NCBI GenBank assembly: GCA_037074705.1
Contig: CM073591.1
Span: forward strand, 181,127,432 to 181,191,431
Direction of reading: 5' to 3'
DNA: 64,000 bases
Source of the DNA: Zhengitettix transpicula
Taxonomy: Eukaryota; Arthropoda; Insecta; Orthoptera; Tetrigidae
Made by a program: the position numbers and the translations under genes. Positions 44,703 to 55,169 of this stretch are shown one piece after another; the first letter of the stretch is position 1, and each line of letters starts with the position of its first letter. The notes beneath the pieces were generated by a model. The model saw nothing but the letters and a program-made list of their open reading frames with translations, had not been told where the DNA came from and did no database searches.

Positions 44703-45190
44703 TTGGGCCCTGTCGTTATTGAGTTCAATGGCGATACAATAAATACTAATCGAAAAAAATGGACTGTATCTATTCTTGTAAATAATGTAAAAATTGATAC
44801 CGTAGCAGATATTACGTGTATCTCAACGAAGGTATATCAGAAATTTTTCAGTAACATTCAATTACAATCAACGTTACGTCGCTTGTATAATGCGGATCAA
44901 CAAGAAATATTTTAAGACAGTTGTTGAATATAATAATAGGAAGATTGAAACACTGGTGTATGTTATTGATAAGCTCGAACGGACATTGTTCGATGGGAAG
45001 ACATGTGAAAAATTGGGAATAATTTCAAAAAATGATATTCGGATTGTTTCAACAGAAATGTCAAATATGATTAATCCTATTGTGGAGTATCCGGAGTTGT
45101 TTAAGGGATTGGGAAATTCCCAAGTTCCATATAAGATTAAACTTAAAATTGAAGCTATTCCATACGCTATAACAAAACCAGACATGTTCC
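44703..45190 (+). pseudogene. gypsy protease and linker relic
   Basis: VSILVNNVKIDTVADITCIS holds the aspartic protease site, where the usual DTGA reads DTVA, so the catalytic loop is damaged. The frame then changes at about 44900 to 44890-45201, with TLVYVIDKLERTLFDGKTCE and IKLKIEAIPYAITKP before the RT. Confidence 0.7.
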
Positions 45191-45730
45191 TTTGCCATTG
45201 ATGGATGAAATTAAGTGCAATTTAGAAGAGATGAAGAAAATGGGAGTTATTGAACCTGTTGAAAAGCCAACATTGGTGTGCAGGGCTTGGTTTGGTTGCA
45301 AAACCCAAAGCGAAAATTCGCATGTGTGTAGACTACGTTCAATTAATATGTGTGTCGTGAAGTTCATCCGATGTCAGTAACCGATACGGTCTTGGCACTA
45401 CTTCGCAAAGCAAAATATTTTTCAAAGACGCAAATCATGGGTTTTGGCAATGGATTTTGGATGAGGAGTCACAGGATTTTACAACATTCCTTACCCCATT
45501 TGGTCGGTTTAAGTATAAAATACTGCCAATCGGTATTAATGCTATACCTGCGGTTTTTCAGAAGAGAATGAGTCATTATGGACGAATTGGAAGGCGTCAG
45601 AGTTAATTTGAACGATATTCTCGTCTATGCGAAGACTAACAGAACATGAAATTCGGCTAAAAGCGGTATTGGAAAGACTGCGAGATGCTAAGGTCACATT
45701 AAATAGGGATAAATGTCAGTTTAGAGTTCT
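45190..45730 (+). pseudogene. gypsy reverse-transcriptase relic
   Basis: Three frames give MGVIEPVEKPTLVCRAW, then REVHPMSVTDTVLALLRKAK, then SIKYCQSVLMLY and a catalytic box reading VNLNDILVYAK, where the family has two Asp. Loss of one catalytic Asp and at least three frameshifts make it inactive. Confidence 0.8.
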
Positions 45731-45879
45731 AAAATTAAGTTCTTGTGACACATTATGGATGAAAAGGGAATGAACATTCACAAGGAGAGAATTTAGGCGA
45801 TTCTGAAGATAGAACAATTAGAGAATCGAGCTGGATTGGTACTTTGATGGAATCTATTAATTATTTTTCTAAATTTATA

Positions 45880-46530
45880 CCAAAATTGGCTCCGATTGGA
45901 GATCCCCTGAATGCGCTGTTAAGCCCAAATGAGGAATTCTTATGGGGAGAGAACAGAAACGGGCATTCCGCATGGTTTATGAAGCTTTGACTTCAGCGCC
46001 GATCTTAGCTTGGTACGATCCAACCCGACCAACTGTAATTACGGCAGATGTGGAGTCGGAACCGTTTTAAAGCAGAAGCAGGATGATGGATCCTTTTGTC
46101 CTGTTTCATTTGCATCGAAAACACTAACTAAATATCAGCGTGGTTAGGCGCAAATCGAAGAAGAAGGATATTCCTTAGTTTGCTCATGTGAAAGGTTTAA
46201 AAACTTTATTATCGGATTAACTGTTGCACTGGAAACGGATCATAAACTACTCATTTCGATTTTTACGACTAAACGCTTGTATAATCTTTCTCCCAAATTA
46301 CAGAGAATGCGGATTTGCTTAGCTCGATATGCACATACAATTCGTCATGTGCCTGGAAAGGAGTTGGGGATTGCGGATGTTTTGTCTCGTCGACCTTTAT
46401 GTCAAGCTGAAGAAGAAGAATTTGAGGACGAATTTGCAGCCTACGTCCGTAGTGTAATTAACAATTTTCCGGTAACTGACCAACGATTAGAAGAGTTCAA
46501 GAGACTGATGAGGACAGTAAAAGGTTAAAG
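45880..46530 (+). pseudogene. gypsy RNase H relic
   Basis: GTVLKQKQDDGSFCPVSFAS and the 46277-46528 frame with LQRMRICLARYAHTIRHVPG and GIADVLSRRPLC are the RNase H end and tether of Ty3/gypsy pol. Some stops interrupt the first half; the second half is open. Confidence 0.8.
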
Positions 46531-46639
46531 GAATATTGTAAAAATGGATGGTCTGAAAAACATATAATACATTCCAATTTGAGATTATATTGACCACATA
46601 GAGGTAAATCGCACTTGAAGACAGCCTTCTTCTTAAAGG

Positions 46640-47400
46640 GAATCGGATAATTATTCCAAACAAATTGAGGAGAGAAGTTCTTCAACAGTTAGATGAGGGA
46701 CATTTAGGAATCGGAAAGTGTAGCTACTCTCAGTGTGGTGGCCGGGTTTATCAAAAGAAATTGAACTAATGGTAAAAAAAATGTAATTAATGTGTTGAAG
46801 AGACCATAAATCGACGAGAGTCCATGATTTCTTCAGAATTTCCGAGCCGTCCATGGAAACATTTAGCTATAAATTTATTTCATTTTTGGGAAAAAATGTT
46901 TTTAGTTGTTGTTGATTATTACTCTAGATATCCAGAAGTTCCTCTACTTAAAAATCTTATGGTCGAAATTATTCGTCACCTGAAGTCAATTTTTGCCTGC
47001 CATGATATTCCTGAGAAACTAACAAGTGATAATGGGACCGTCTGCACCGTTGAGTAATGGATTTTCGCCTACTGAGTTCTTGATTGGTCGTCAGTTGCGA
47101 ACATTAGTGCCTTCTCGACCATCTGAGATAAAGCTAAAATTACCGAATTCGTGGCAACTTCGGAAGGATAAAAGTAATTATAGAAAGAGTCAAGAAGATA
47201 ATTTTAATCGGCGACATGGAGTTCATGGACTGTCAAAACTTCAGCCCCGAGATAAAGTTACAGACTTGAGACGATATAGAGTGAGTAAAAAGATTTCAAC
47301 GGCACCTCGATCTTACATTAAATACATAGAAGGATACTGTTCGACGAAATCGATTCCATTTAGTACCCAGTGGAAACGACTCTAGTTCAAACGCTGTAGG
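46640..47400 (+). pseudogene. gypsy integrase relic with internal deletion
   Basis: The HHCC zinc finger is partly visible (EGHLGIGKC near 46690, CVEETINRRES near 46795). The core follows as FLVVVDYYSRYPEVPLL and LTSDNGTV. Then SDNG jumps directly to PSAPLSNGFSPTEFLIG at 47035-47070, so the segment with the third catalytic residue is deleted. The first catalytic Asp reads Asn. The C-terminal RKDKSNYRKSQEDNFNRRH and LQPRDKV follow to about 47385. Confidence 0.82.
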
Positions 47401-47571
47401 AGAACTTTCAGGTAGAGAGAAGAGGATATGGAGTGTCATAAAGAAGATTCGGCAAATTCCAAACAAATTGGACACACTACCCGAAATGGACGTCCGACTA
47501 AAAGACCAGATAGACTTATTTGTCATGTTTAAATTTTGACTTGTTTTTTTTTATGTTGTTGTGTAATTCTT

Positions 47572-47582
47572 AAAGGGATAGA
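47572..47582 (+). other. polypurine tract
   Basis: AAAGGGATAGA directly precedes the TG of the 3' LTR. It is the expected plus-strand primer position, with one T interruption. Confidence 0.65.
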
Positions 47583-47656
47583 TGTATAGAGGGCGCTGTT
47601 TATGACGTCATGTGTGTAACAATGATAATAAATAAAAAAAATTGACTAATCAAACA
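47583..47656 (+). repeat. 3' LTR (74 bp) with CRE-type site
   Basis: It runs from TGTATAGAGGGCGCTG to TGACTAATCAAACA with TG...CA ends. It contains the perfect palindrome TGACGTCA (47603-47610), a CREB/ATF-type site, and AATAAA (47631-47636). There is no TATA box. Target duplication AAAAG follows directly. Confidence 0.82.
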
Positions 47657-47989
47657 AAAAGACAAAAGTGACTGTAAATGATATACCTCACTGATTGTTT
47701 TTTTACCTAATTAGTATTCTTCCAATTATTATAAACATCCACTTTCCTCTCAAAACACATTCTCCAATTAACGTTAATTAAAATAATTCGACTAGCACGA
47801 AACATATCTTCGAAACATATTTTCTACATAACCATCTTCAAGAAATATCTCAATGGTTTTTCCACTTGCTTCTCTCTTCCCATGTATTACGTATTAATCC
47901 CAAAGGACCTATAAAATTGAACTACTAACTTACAAATTAATCTAGTCTTATCTAGGATATTTTGAAAGGATGCTACGATTGACATCAAA

Positions 47990-48245
47990 AAGTTTTGAAA
48001 GGAAAATTATATAAACAAGGCAGAAGTTGAGACAGAGGAAATACTTAAGAGTATCTCTCTCTGTATTTATAATGTAAGATCGAGGAGCCTTTGACATATT
48101 TTTAATCACTCCATATAGTCTCAAGTCTGTTATCCAGACTTTATCTCGGGGCTGAAGCTTTGACAGTTCATGAACTCAATTCGCCGATTGAAATTATCTT
48201 CTTGACAATTTCTATAATTACTTTTCTCAGAATATAGCTGAATTT
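47990..48245 (-). pseudogene. inverted fragment of a second copy of the same gypsy pol
   Basis: On the - strand, AAAAGTAATTATAGAAA, AAGAAGATAATTTCAATCGG, CTTCAGCCCCGAGATAAAG and CCTCGATCTTACATT match the integrase C-terminal part at 47170-47320 of the neighbouring element. It is inverted only 330 bp from the 3' LTR. The rest of 47662-48420 shows no gene. Confidence 0.7.
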
Positions 48246-48424
48246 GTGCCATAAAGATATTAAACTGAGTGATACACTAGACATGACGTGTTGCAGGAGA
48301 GGCCAAAGATAGCGGAATATTAACGATTTTTCACACACATTTTCTATATTTGGATTAAAATTTTATAAACTCGGAAACTAAAAGTCACTTGTTAAAATAA
48401 AAGCAGTAGATTTCTTACAATAAA

Positions 48425-49570
48425 ACAAAATAAAATACAATAAAAACATCCACTGTTAAATTCATCAATCAGACTGGGAGTTACCTCAACAGAAAAAACT
48501 AATGAAATTAAAACAAATTTGAACCATAAGGAAGCGCCAGGACTTGATCTAATTACAGGAGAGATTTTAAAGCACTTAACAATAGATCAAGTGCATAGAA
48601 TAACCGATATTCTTGAATATGCTCTGGAAGAAAAACAGCAGCCTTCTTAGGTGTGTCGCAAGCCTTCGACAAAGTATGGTATGAAGGCTTGATACATAAA
48701 CTAAACAAAATGCTGCCAAAGCAATATTTAGAGATATTAACATCAGACATCACAAACAGACTATTCAGAATTAAACAAGAAGAAGAATATTCCGATCTGA
48801 AAGTGGTAAGAGCCTGAGTGCACCAAGATAGTGTCCTGGGTCCTATCCTCTACTTACTACTTATACAATAGCGATATTCCGTAATTATAAGTAACTGAGG
48901 TAGCTACATATGCAGGTGACACCGCGTTACTTGCAGTATGGAAAGACCAAAACGTTTCAAACTAGAAGACTGCAAGAAGCTGACTGGACTAAACAATGGA
49001 GGATAAAGCTGAACGAGCATAAATCTACTCATATAGTATTCACAAACATACAATCAAAAGACACACAGTCACTAAATATAAATGGAACTATTGTGCCCTA
49101 TGAGAACAACGCCAAGTACCTAGGCATGACTCTAGACACCGAACTTAGGTGGAAACAGCATGTTACGAAAAAAATCTGAATTAAGCATAAAATATTAATA
49201 ATACTATTGGCTCATTAAAAGAAACTCCAAACTTTTAATTTCCAACAAACTACTGATTTACAATCAAATATTGAAACCAACGTGGCTCTACGATATTCAG
49301 GTTTGGGGCTGTGCCTGTGACACAGCCATTAATTGCATACAAACTTTTCAAAATAAAGTGTTAAGAAACGTTGTGAATACCCCCTGGCATGTCAGAAATG
49401 CAGATCTCCATAGGGATCTCCAGATTCCAACCATAAAAGAAGAAATATAAAGGTGTACTGGGAAACATGATGCTACGCTTCAACTCCACGTCAACCCAGT
49501 GGTCCGACAACTTCTGGAAGATCAACACCGTCCCAAAAGATTGAAAAGAAGAAAACCAGCTGATCTTGTG
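48425..49570 (+). pseudogene. Jockey-clade LINE RT relic
   Basis: Pieces in order are APGLDLITGEILKHL, FLGVSQAFDKVWYEGLIHKL, then QDSVLGPILYLLL, RIKLNEHKSTHIVF and NAKYLGMTLDTELRWKQHV (near 49110), NKLLIYNQILKPTWLYDIQV and NTPWHVRNADLHRDLQIPTI. The Asp of the FLDVSQAFD motif reads Gly and the ADD box is frameshifted. The 3' end lies near 49570-49700. ORF1 and endonuclease are absent. Confidence 0.8.
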
Positions 49571-49899
49571 TAAAGTTCAGTGTATAATAGCAGAGCACAG
49601 TTTGTGAGTGAAGTGTACAAAGACTAGAAAAATCTAGAAGACAACATTGGATGGACTCTAGTCGTTAAGTATATAGTTTAAGAGTGTTTGAAGTAAATTA
49701 AAGGTTAGTCTTAAAAGACTAGTTTTAATGGTAGGCACACAGTTGCTTGTAAAGAAGAAAATAAATCAGACTGGGGAATATTGATTGTGGTGCTGCGCAG
49801 ATTTCAATTTATATACATAAGATATATTTCTAATTATATACATTACACGACGACGCAATGAATTTGTTTGCGACTGCGAATTTATAGTGATGAATAAGA

Positions 49900-50040
49900 A
49901 AGTTAGTCAATTCAGACAAAAAAGTGATGATATAAATACCACACAACGTTTCTGAGATCCTTGTTCCTTTCGTCACGTCCGATGAAGAGCCGAGAGCGAC
50001 ACAACTACATTTGTCAGTTGACAAAAGCATTTCTTTTTTC
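49900..50040 (-). repeat. Penelope-type terminal module, copy d
   Basis: On the - strand, GTTGTGTCGCTCTCGGCTCT, GTGACGAAAGGAACAAGGAT and CTCAGAAACGTTGTGTGG match copies a-c. The first base of the CTGACGA core reads GTGACGA here. From 50041 to 50800 I recognise no gene; the - strand frame 50044-50370 is unassigned. Confidence 0.5.
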
Positions 50041-50800
50041 ACTTTAATTGATAGTGATGTTAGCACTATTGAAATCAAATACATAATCATAAATAATAAT
50101 ATATAAAGCATTACTACTTACATGGAACGCGTCCTTAACGGTAATTTTTCTGTTCCACCAGAAAGTTGGTAACACCAAAAATAATACATACAGAATGCTG
50201 CTCTCCGTCAATTTAGGTGCAAACTGAAAACACCCCGGAAGAAGAAATGACGATTTTCTGCTATTTTTCATTTGTTGAACATCCCCTTTGATGGTCCAGC
50301 AACAATCGGCCAGCATATTAGGATTCCAATTGCCTTGAAATCTCCTGATAAAAATGTTCCTAGTGCTCATAACTCATCACAATCAAAAAATGTGTTACAT
50401 AAAAATCATTTTAGATACACAGAAATGTTTACCTATTTACCATAATAAATTAGATTCAATTTTACATTCAGAAATCCTAATGGAAAATGAAAATGTCGAT
50501 TTGTCACAGCGTATATTAGAATTATTTAAATTTCAGTATCATCTATTTGCTATGTGACAAACTACGTTGCCCCAGGCATAGCGAGGCATCGAGAGTGTTA
50601 CGTTATGAACGTATTTCCTCTAATCTACGTATTGGAACACGAGTCATTATTCAAAAGCTGCTAGAGTCCTCAGTCGTCAGTCGTTCTATATTGTGTATTT
50701 AAGAATGTGTAAAATATTAGAGTTTGTAATTATAAATGCTTGTTCCTCGGAAGCCTTGCATGATGGGGAAAACTCGATATGGTTTTTGAATTTAGGACAT

Positions 50801-51030
50801 GTCGACATGTGAACTGCAGGACACATGAACATCGACGTTTCGAACGCATATTGCGGTCCATGGATTTCAGTTCCCGGGCCACGCCTGGCTGAGGGTCGGC
50901 TCCAATTTCTGACGGATACAAATCCGCGTAACTGGACGCTTCGTTGCCATCCGACCGATGGTCGGGTAGGCGGCGTCGTCTTAAATATTTGACGCCAAAC
51001 GAAAACATTTGTCTGCCCCAAACGTCCTAA
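50801..51030 (+). rRNA. dispersed 5.8S rRNA 3' part plus start of ITS2 (pseudogene)
   Basis: GTCGACATGTGAACTGCAGG, ACACATGAACATCGACG and TTTCGAACGCATATTGCGGT, followed by CCATGGAT, CACGCCTGGCTGAGGGTCG, are the conserved 3' ~100 nt of eukaryotic 5.8S rRNA, ending at about 50899. The GC-rich sequence to about 51030 would be ITS2. The first ~55 nt of 5.8S and the flanking 18S and 28S are absent, so this is a transposed fragment outside the rDNA array, not a working rRNA gene. The right boundary is uncertain. Confidence 0.8.
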
Positions 51031-51340
51031 ATGTGCGTAGGGGAAACGAGAAAAATACTATCAGAAACATATATTTTCTTTCTCAGACAAAAAAATCGTT
51101 TTATTCCCGGATGTAATCCTCCGACCCTCAAGATATGTTATAAACTAAACTAAAATGGAATAAAATATATAAATTTGATACTGAATATTAATCAGTTCGT
51201 GAGTGGCTGCACTAAAACTGTGAATGGGTTATATCAAATTAAATTGGGAATAGCTGCTCTACAATAAGTGGCGCTCAATAATGAGTAATTTTGCCTCATC
51301 TACGCAAACTGTTTACAAATATTGAAATATGAATATATAT

Positions 51341-52157
51341 TGTAATGCCAATTAATTAAGCAATAATTGTTATTAAATATTTTGAATTGTTAGCGAACAG
51401 TTTGTATTATAGCGAGAGAGAGCAGAGCGACAATGAGTGGCGAGCTCTGTTCCTATTATTGAGGGTGCGGAATGGTGTTTTACGCGCGCAAAAGCATAGT
51501 CAGTGAGCAGTCAGCAGCGAGGAGTGAAATAGACAAGTCGACGTCTAAGATCAGCCACGAAAGGATAGACATTTAAAAATAAATCTTTACTGAGCTACTT
51601 TGCAGTTTCAATCCTAATCGATAAGTAAATCAGTAAAAGACTATAAAAAATTCTGCAACTCGTATGATTCCTGTAAGCAAGCAGTCATCAGATAGCTGAC
51701 CAATTTGGAGAGGATCATCCGAGTTCCTGGGAGCCTAGAAATACCATAAGTGTAGAATCTGTGAGAAAAAATTAGAATCTGTGTAAAAATTTTGCAATAT
51801 AGTGTACTTTTGAAGCGCTAAAAGAATGCTGGTACCAGCCGAACAATGCGTAAGTAAAAAAACGTTAATAACATCTGTAAACGCTAACTAAAAGGTAAAG
51901 CCAGATTTCGTTCGTTTTTCTTGTAGTTTTTCTTTCATTTATCAGCGTATTATTTTGAAGTAAATTTTTTAAACTGTATTGTTAATAAGATCATTCAATA
52001 ATTTTCAAACCCAGTAAAGGCCCTGAGAGAACAGATCTAAAATTTTGTTTGTAATTGTCTTTTATTCTTTGAAAGCCACTAAAAGAAAAGAAATTATTTT
52101 GTTTGTTAATTTTTGATTGTCTTTTCATTTAAATAAAGCTTAATTGTTATTATTACA
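51341..52157 (+). mobile_element. solo LTR, ATAT-inserted family (copy F3)
   Basis: The LTR starts TGTAATGCCAATTAATTAAG and ends TTATTATTACA, with a perfect ATAT duplication (51337-51340 and 52158-52161). It is 817 bp. It shares AGGATCATCCGAGTTCCTGG (51713-), ATGCTGGTACCAGC followed by GTAAGTAA, CCAGATTTCGTTCG and TTTTCAAACCCAGTAAAGGC with F1. GCTGGTACCAGC is a 12-bp perfect palindrome kept in both. Confidence 0.87.
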
Positions 52158-52171
52158 ATATATATATATAT

Positions 52172-54782
52172 ACTAGCTGGGTGCCCGGCGTTGCCCGAGA
52201 TGTCATTTATCTATAACCATCCATAAGACTCCAATTTTGGTTACTTTTGCGCTTTTTTTATGTAAAGCTCCTCGAACCCTATCCCTAAATGTGCTAACCT
52301 CCCTTGCCGAAGGGGGATGAAGTCATTGACTAAATATATCGGCCGTTTTTACATGTTAGAAGATGACCACCCCCACAAATATGCGATAATGAAAAAGAAT
52401 GTATTCCACGCAAAAATCGGCCGATTACATTGTCTGAAAATTTATTCCCCCGCCCAACACCTCCCAAACCCGTCGCTTAACCAATGTTGTCACAATTAGA
52501 TTCAGCGACATTCATAGTCTCGGAATTGATTCGAATCTCGGTTGTTTTTGCGGGATTTTATTTAACGTACCTCCACGCCACCCCTAAGCTTGATCCCCTC
52601 ACAGGGGTTAAATTATACACAAACAACATCGGTATAAATACTTTCAAAGTAATTAACCCCAGGAAATAATTATCGCAAATATCGACCGTTTAACATGTTT
52701 GAAATTTTTCATCCCCGACCACTCCCGCTTCGGGGACTTAAACGGTCAAGTTTAATGTCATAATTAAACTCAGTGACAATCCTGATAGTTTCTGGTTTAT
52801 TTTTATCTAATGCTACTTCCACGCCAACTCTTAAGGGTGCACCCTTCCGAGTCCGAAAGGGGTTGAAATTTTACACAGAGAACATGTAGGGAAATTTTAT
52901 TAATCTAATTCATCCCGAAATATATTTAATCAACGCAAAAAACAGCCGGTAACTCATCCCAACCCAGCCGATACCCAAGCGTTGTCTAGATTGTCATAAA
53001 TAAATTCAGGGACATCCATGACTTTCGATTTGACTCGAATCTCGGTTGTTTTCCCGTTATTTTCAAGGAAATTAATTAAACTCAGTGACAATCCCGATAG
53101 TTTCTGGTTTCTTTTTATGTAATGCTACTTCACGCCCACCCTTAAGGGTGCACCCTTATGAGTCCGAAAGGGGTTGAAATTATACACAGAGAACATGTAA
53201 GAAAATTTTATTAATCTAATTCATCCCGAAATATATTTAATCGACGCAAAAAACAGTCGGTCAACTCATCCCAACCCAGCCGATACCCGCGCGTTGTCCA
53301 GATTGTCATAAATAAATTCAGGGACATCCATTACCTTCGATTTGAATCGAATATCGGTTGTTTTCCCGTTATTTTCAAGGAAATACCCTCCGGCCCCACC
53401 TCTATCATGCCTACAAACAACATCGGTAGAAATACTATCAACGTCAATGGTCCCGGCATTTATTTATTCCACGCCCCTAAATCTGTTACTTTCCCGTGGT
53501 GGAAACGGTTGCATTTTTACTCATATCACATCGGTAGAAACACTATCAATCTAGTTTACCCATAAACACATAACATTTTGGAACTTTTAGTATAATAGAC
53601 AATTCTCACCCCCAGCCCTAACCAAGCTCACCACTAATGTCTAAAGGGATTTATCTTTTTAACAACATCCGTTGAAATACTATTCACGTAATTCTCCTTC
53701 AAGAACGCGCAAGAACTGACTATTTATCTCCCCTTCTAACCCCCACCCTTTTGGGTTAAATCGGCAATTAAAAATATTTATCCGAAGTAAACTCACTGAC
53801 ATCTATAACCTTCGATTTGACTCCAAACTCGGTTGTATTCGCGTTATTTTTCTGTAAAGCAACTCCACCCCAAACCCTAAGGGTGCCCTTTTCCCAGGGC
53901 GTAGGAGGTGAATATTATATTCAGATAACATCGGTAGAAACACAATCAATATCTTTGACCCCGAAAATATTTATCCAAATCTAATACCTGCAGTTTCAGC
54001 TTGTTTAAGTATTTCAACCCCAGTCCACCCCCGCTTCTAAGGTTGGTAGACGCGTCTCACCCCGACAGTGTTGTTTTCCTGGTCGCAAAGAACCCGTGTA
54101 CGAAATTTGGTGATATTTGCTCCAGCGGTAAAGATTTGTATTCTCCACCCAAAACGCTAGAGGTGCTCTTTCCCCAGGCTGTAGAGGTTGAAAATTATAT
54201 TCAGATATCATCAGTGGAAAGACTATAAATATCTTTGACCCCTAAAAATATTTATTCGACTGAAATATCGACTGTTTTAGCATGTTCAAATATTTCCACC
54301 CCGTCCACCCCCGCTTCTGGGGGTGGTAGGCGCGTCTCACCCCGACAGTGTTGTTTTCCTGGTCGCAAAGAACACGTGTACGAAATTTGGTGAAATTTGA
54401 TCTACCGGTATAGATTTGTGTTCTCCACCCCAAATCCTAAGGGTGCCCTTTTCCCAGGGTGTAGGGGATGAAAATTATATTCATAAAACATCGGTAGAAA
54501 CACCATCAACATCTTGGACCCCTAAAAATTATTATCCGACTAAAATATCGGCTGTTTTAGCATGTTTAAATATTTCAACCCCCGTGAACCCCCGCTTCTG
54601 GGGGTGGTAGACATGTCTCACCCCGACAGTGTTTGTTTCCTGGTCGTAAAGAACACGTGTACGAAATTTGTTGAAATTTGCTCTACCGGTGTAGATTTGT
54701 ATAACGAACATACAAACAAACAAACATACAAACAAACATACAAACATACAAACATACATACACTCTTTTTTATTTATAAGAT
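52172..54782 (+). repeat. composite repeat element, copy 1
   Basis: The head ACTAGCTGGGTGCCCGGCG is followed by TTGCCCGAGATG. Next comes a direct duplication of ~312 bp (52763-53074 and 53075-53386), a unique part, three ~280-bp monomers from about 54001, and a tail of (ACAAACAT)n ending TTTTTTATTTATAAGAT. The head and the ACATACAAAC tail recall the non-autonomous repeats starting ACTAGCTGTTGCCCG that are common in moths. ORFs in the monomers are repeated in every unit and are not genes. Confidence 0.75.
54001..54780 (+). repeat. three tandem ~280-bp monomers and microsatellite tail
   Basis: Monomers start at about 54001, 54283 and 54563. Each contains CCACCCCCGCTTCTGG, CACCCCGACAGTGTTG or TGTTTG, GTTTCCTGGTCGCAAAGAA or a variant, AAATTTGGTGAAATTTG and the CCAGGGTGTAGGGGATGAAA type end. 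The last is cut after GTAGATTTGTATAACGAACA, where the (ACAAACAT)n tail begins. Confidence 0.8.
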
Positions 54783-55150
54783 TAAGTGTAATAATTATTT
54801 ATATTAAGCCCTTTCGTTCTGGTTGAAAAGGGATTATTAATGGATTGATTTATATGGTTTAGGATTTTGAGAACAATTGTTCTAATAATGTAGATTACGT
54901 GGATAATATTTTCATTGAAGTTGTAGTAAACTAAATTATAAACTACGTTAGCATGTAGAGTTTTTGTTACATGTATTTGTCCGTGATTATTTGTTGCTTT
55001 ATTTCTTCTCAATAATACAACTTCAATTACGGAATAAATGTAAAATTATGTTTATAACAATTTATAATATAAAAACTTTTTAAAAGAGTATAAAAAGCAA
55101 TGGTTCTGAAACACTTTTATTTTTGATTAAACGTCGTTATTAATGGAAAC
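54783..55150. other. spacer between the two composite elements
   Basis: AT-rich sequence with no recognisable gene or repeat; the - strand ORF at 54782-55012 has no support. Confidence 0.4.
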
Positions 55151-55169
55151 AACATAGGATAAAATAGTA

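Larger units (their letters stand above)
43950..47661 (+). mobile_element. Ty3/gypsy element with 74-75-bp LTRs and AAAAG target duplication
   Basis: The element runs from 43955 to 47656 (3702 bp), with AAAAG directly outside both ends (43950-43954 and 47657-47661). The order is LTR, primer-binding site, gag with zinc knuckle, protease, RT, RNase H, integrase, polypurine tract, LTR. This domain order (integrase last) defines Ty3/gypsy; the sequence resembles the nematode-named K02A2.6 type common in insects. About 1-2 kb are missing compared with complete elements, and each domain is frameshifted. The LTRs differ at about 10 of 75 positions, so the insertion is old. Confidence 0.88.
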
